From: UBA5704 sp036380715
Lineage (GTDB): Bacteria > Acidobacteriota > Thermoanaerobaculia > Multivoradales > UBA5704
Assembly: GCA_036380715.1 (NCBI GenBank)
Contig: DASVEF010000250.1
Location: forward strand, 1-49,051
Direction of reading: 5' to 3'
DNA: 49,051 nucleotides
The position numbers and the translations under genes were made by a program. Shown piece by piece: positions 49,042 to 49,051 of the stretch. The notes under the pieces are model-generated. The model did no database searches. It was not told the origin of the DNA and was given only the letters and a program-made list of their open reading frames with translations. Each line of letters starts with the position of its first letter. The first letter of the stretch is position 1.

Positions 49042-49051
49042 ACCCCCTCCC

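Overview
The window is GC-rich bacterial chromosome, densely coded on both strands. It carries no phage, plasmid, transposase, rRNA or CRISPR. Three families point to Acidobacteriota: a VWFA-related acidobacterial secreted protein (6171-8855), an ADOP-type orphan permease (37123-39540) and several secreted proteins with short N-terminal signal peptides. A HAIR-like HspR operator controls a dnaJ-type/clpB pair. The class Thermoanaerobaculia is my best guess, but it is an inference from protein style, not a computed placement.

Layout. 1-2311: the 3' part of an NB-ARC/TPR gene and a PIN-domain toxin with its antitoxin. 2325-6142: clpB and a CbpA-like DnaJ gene read leftward from a promoter overlapped by a HAIR dyad. 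6171-14270: the VWFA-related protein, formate-tetrahydrofolate ligase, a small secreted protein, a pair of M16 peptidases (one active, one lacking the zinc motif) and tRNA-Leu(UAA). 14337-19311: a polytopic GT-C-like membrane protein, a secreted unknown and a secreted S33-type peptidase. 19312-19640 holds no gene but a strikingly regular array of 13 dyads spaced 21-22 bp. 19641-25295: an accessory-looking cluster of a Zn-finger mini-protein, an XRE-TPR regulator, a second XRE regulator, small secreted Cys-rich peptides and a large secreted carboxypeptidase-regulatory-like protein.

25292-36952: mutT, then a signalling block. A CheB-CheR-PAS-kinase-receiver giant is followed by a TonB-dependent receptor, a YfiR-like periplasmic protein, a sensor kinase, an Rcp1-like receiver and a hybrid kinase, all on the plus strand and mostly overlapping or closely spaced. 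They plausibly form one outer-membrane-to-cytoplasm sensing pathway. 36953-37101 is a 149-bp fold-back element. 37123-42043: ADOP permease, yhbY, a seven-repeat propeller protein and a zinc-ribbon protein. 42056-43738: a four-gene operon (DUF3892-like, RidA, nucleoside deaminase, zinc ribbon plus DUF2007-like). 43940-46704: a 62-residue Cys-rich secreted peptide, an M20 peptidase, a second unusual hairpin array (45688-46034) and a DNA ligase-like protein without an OB fold. 46781-49023: thrC and thrB, overlapping by 4 bp.

Repeats are the most unusual content: two gene-free dyad arrays, a pair of mutually inverted palindromes (8856-8952), a fold-back element and a dispersed C-rich repeat seen at five places, which in two cases lies over the start of a gene (yfiR-like, thrB). 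All statements about families come from reading the translated sequences; no database search was run.
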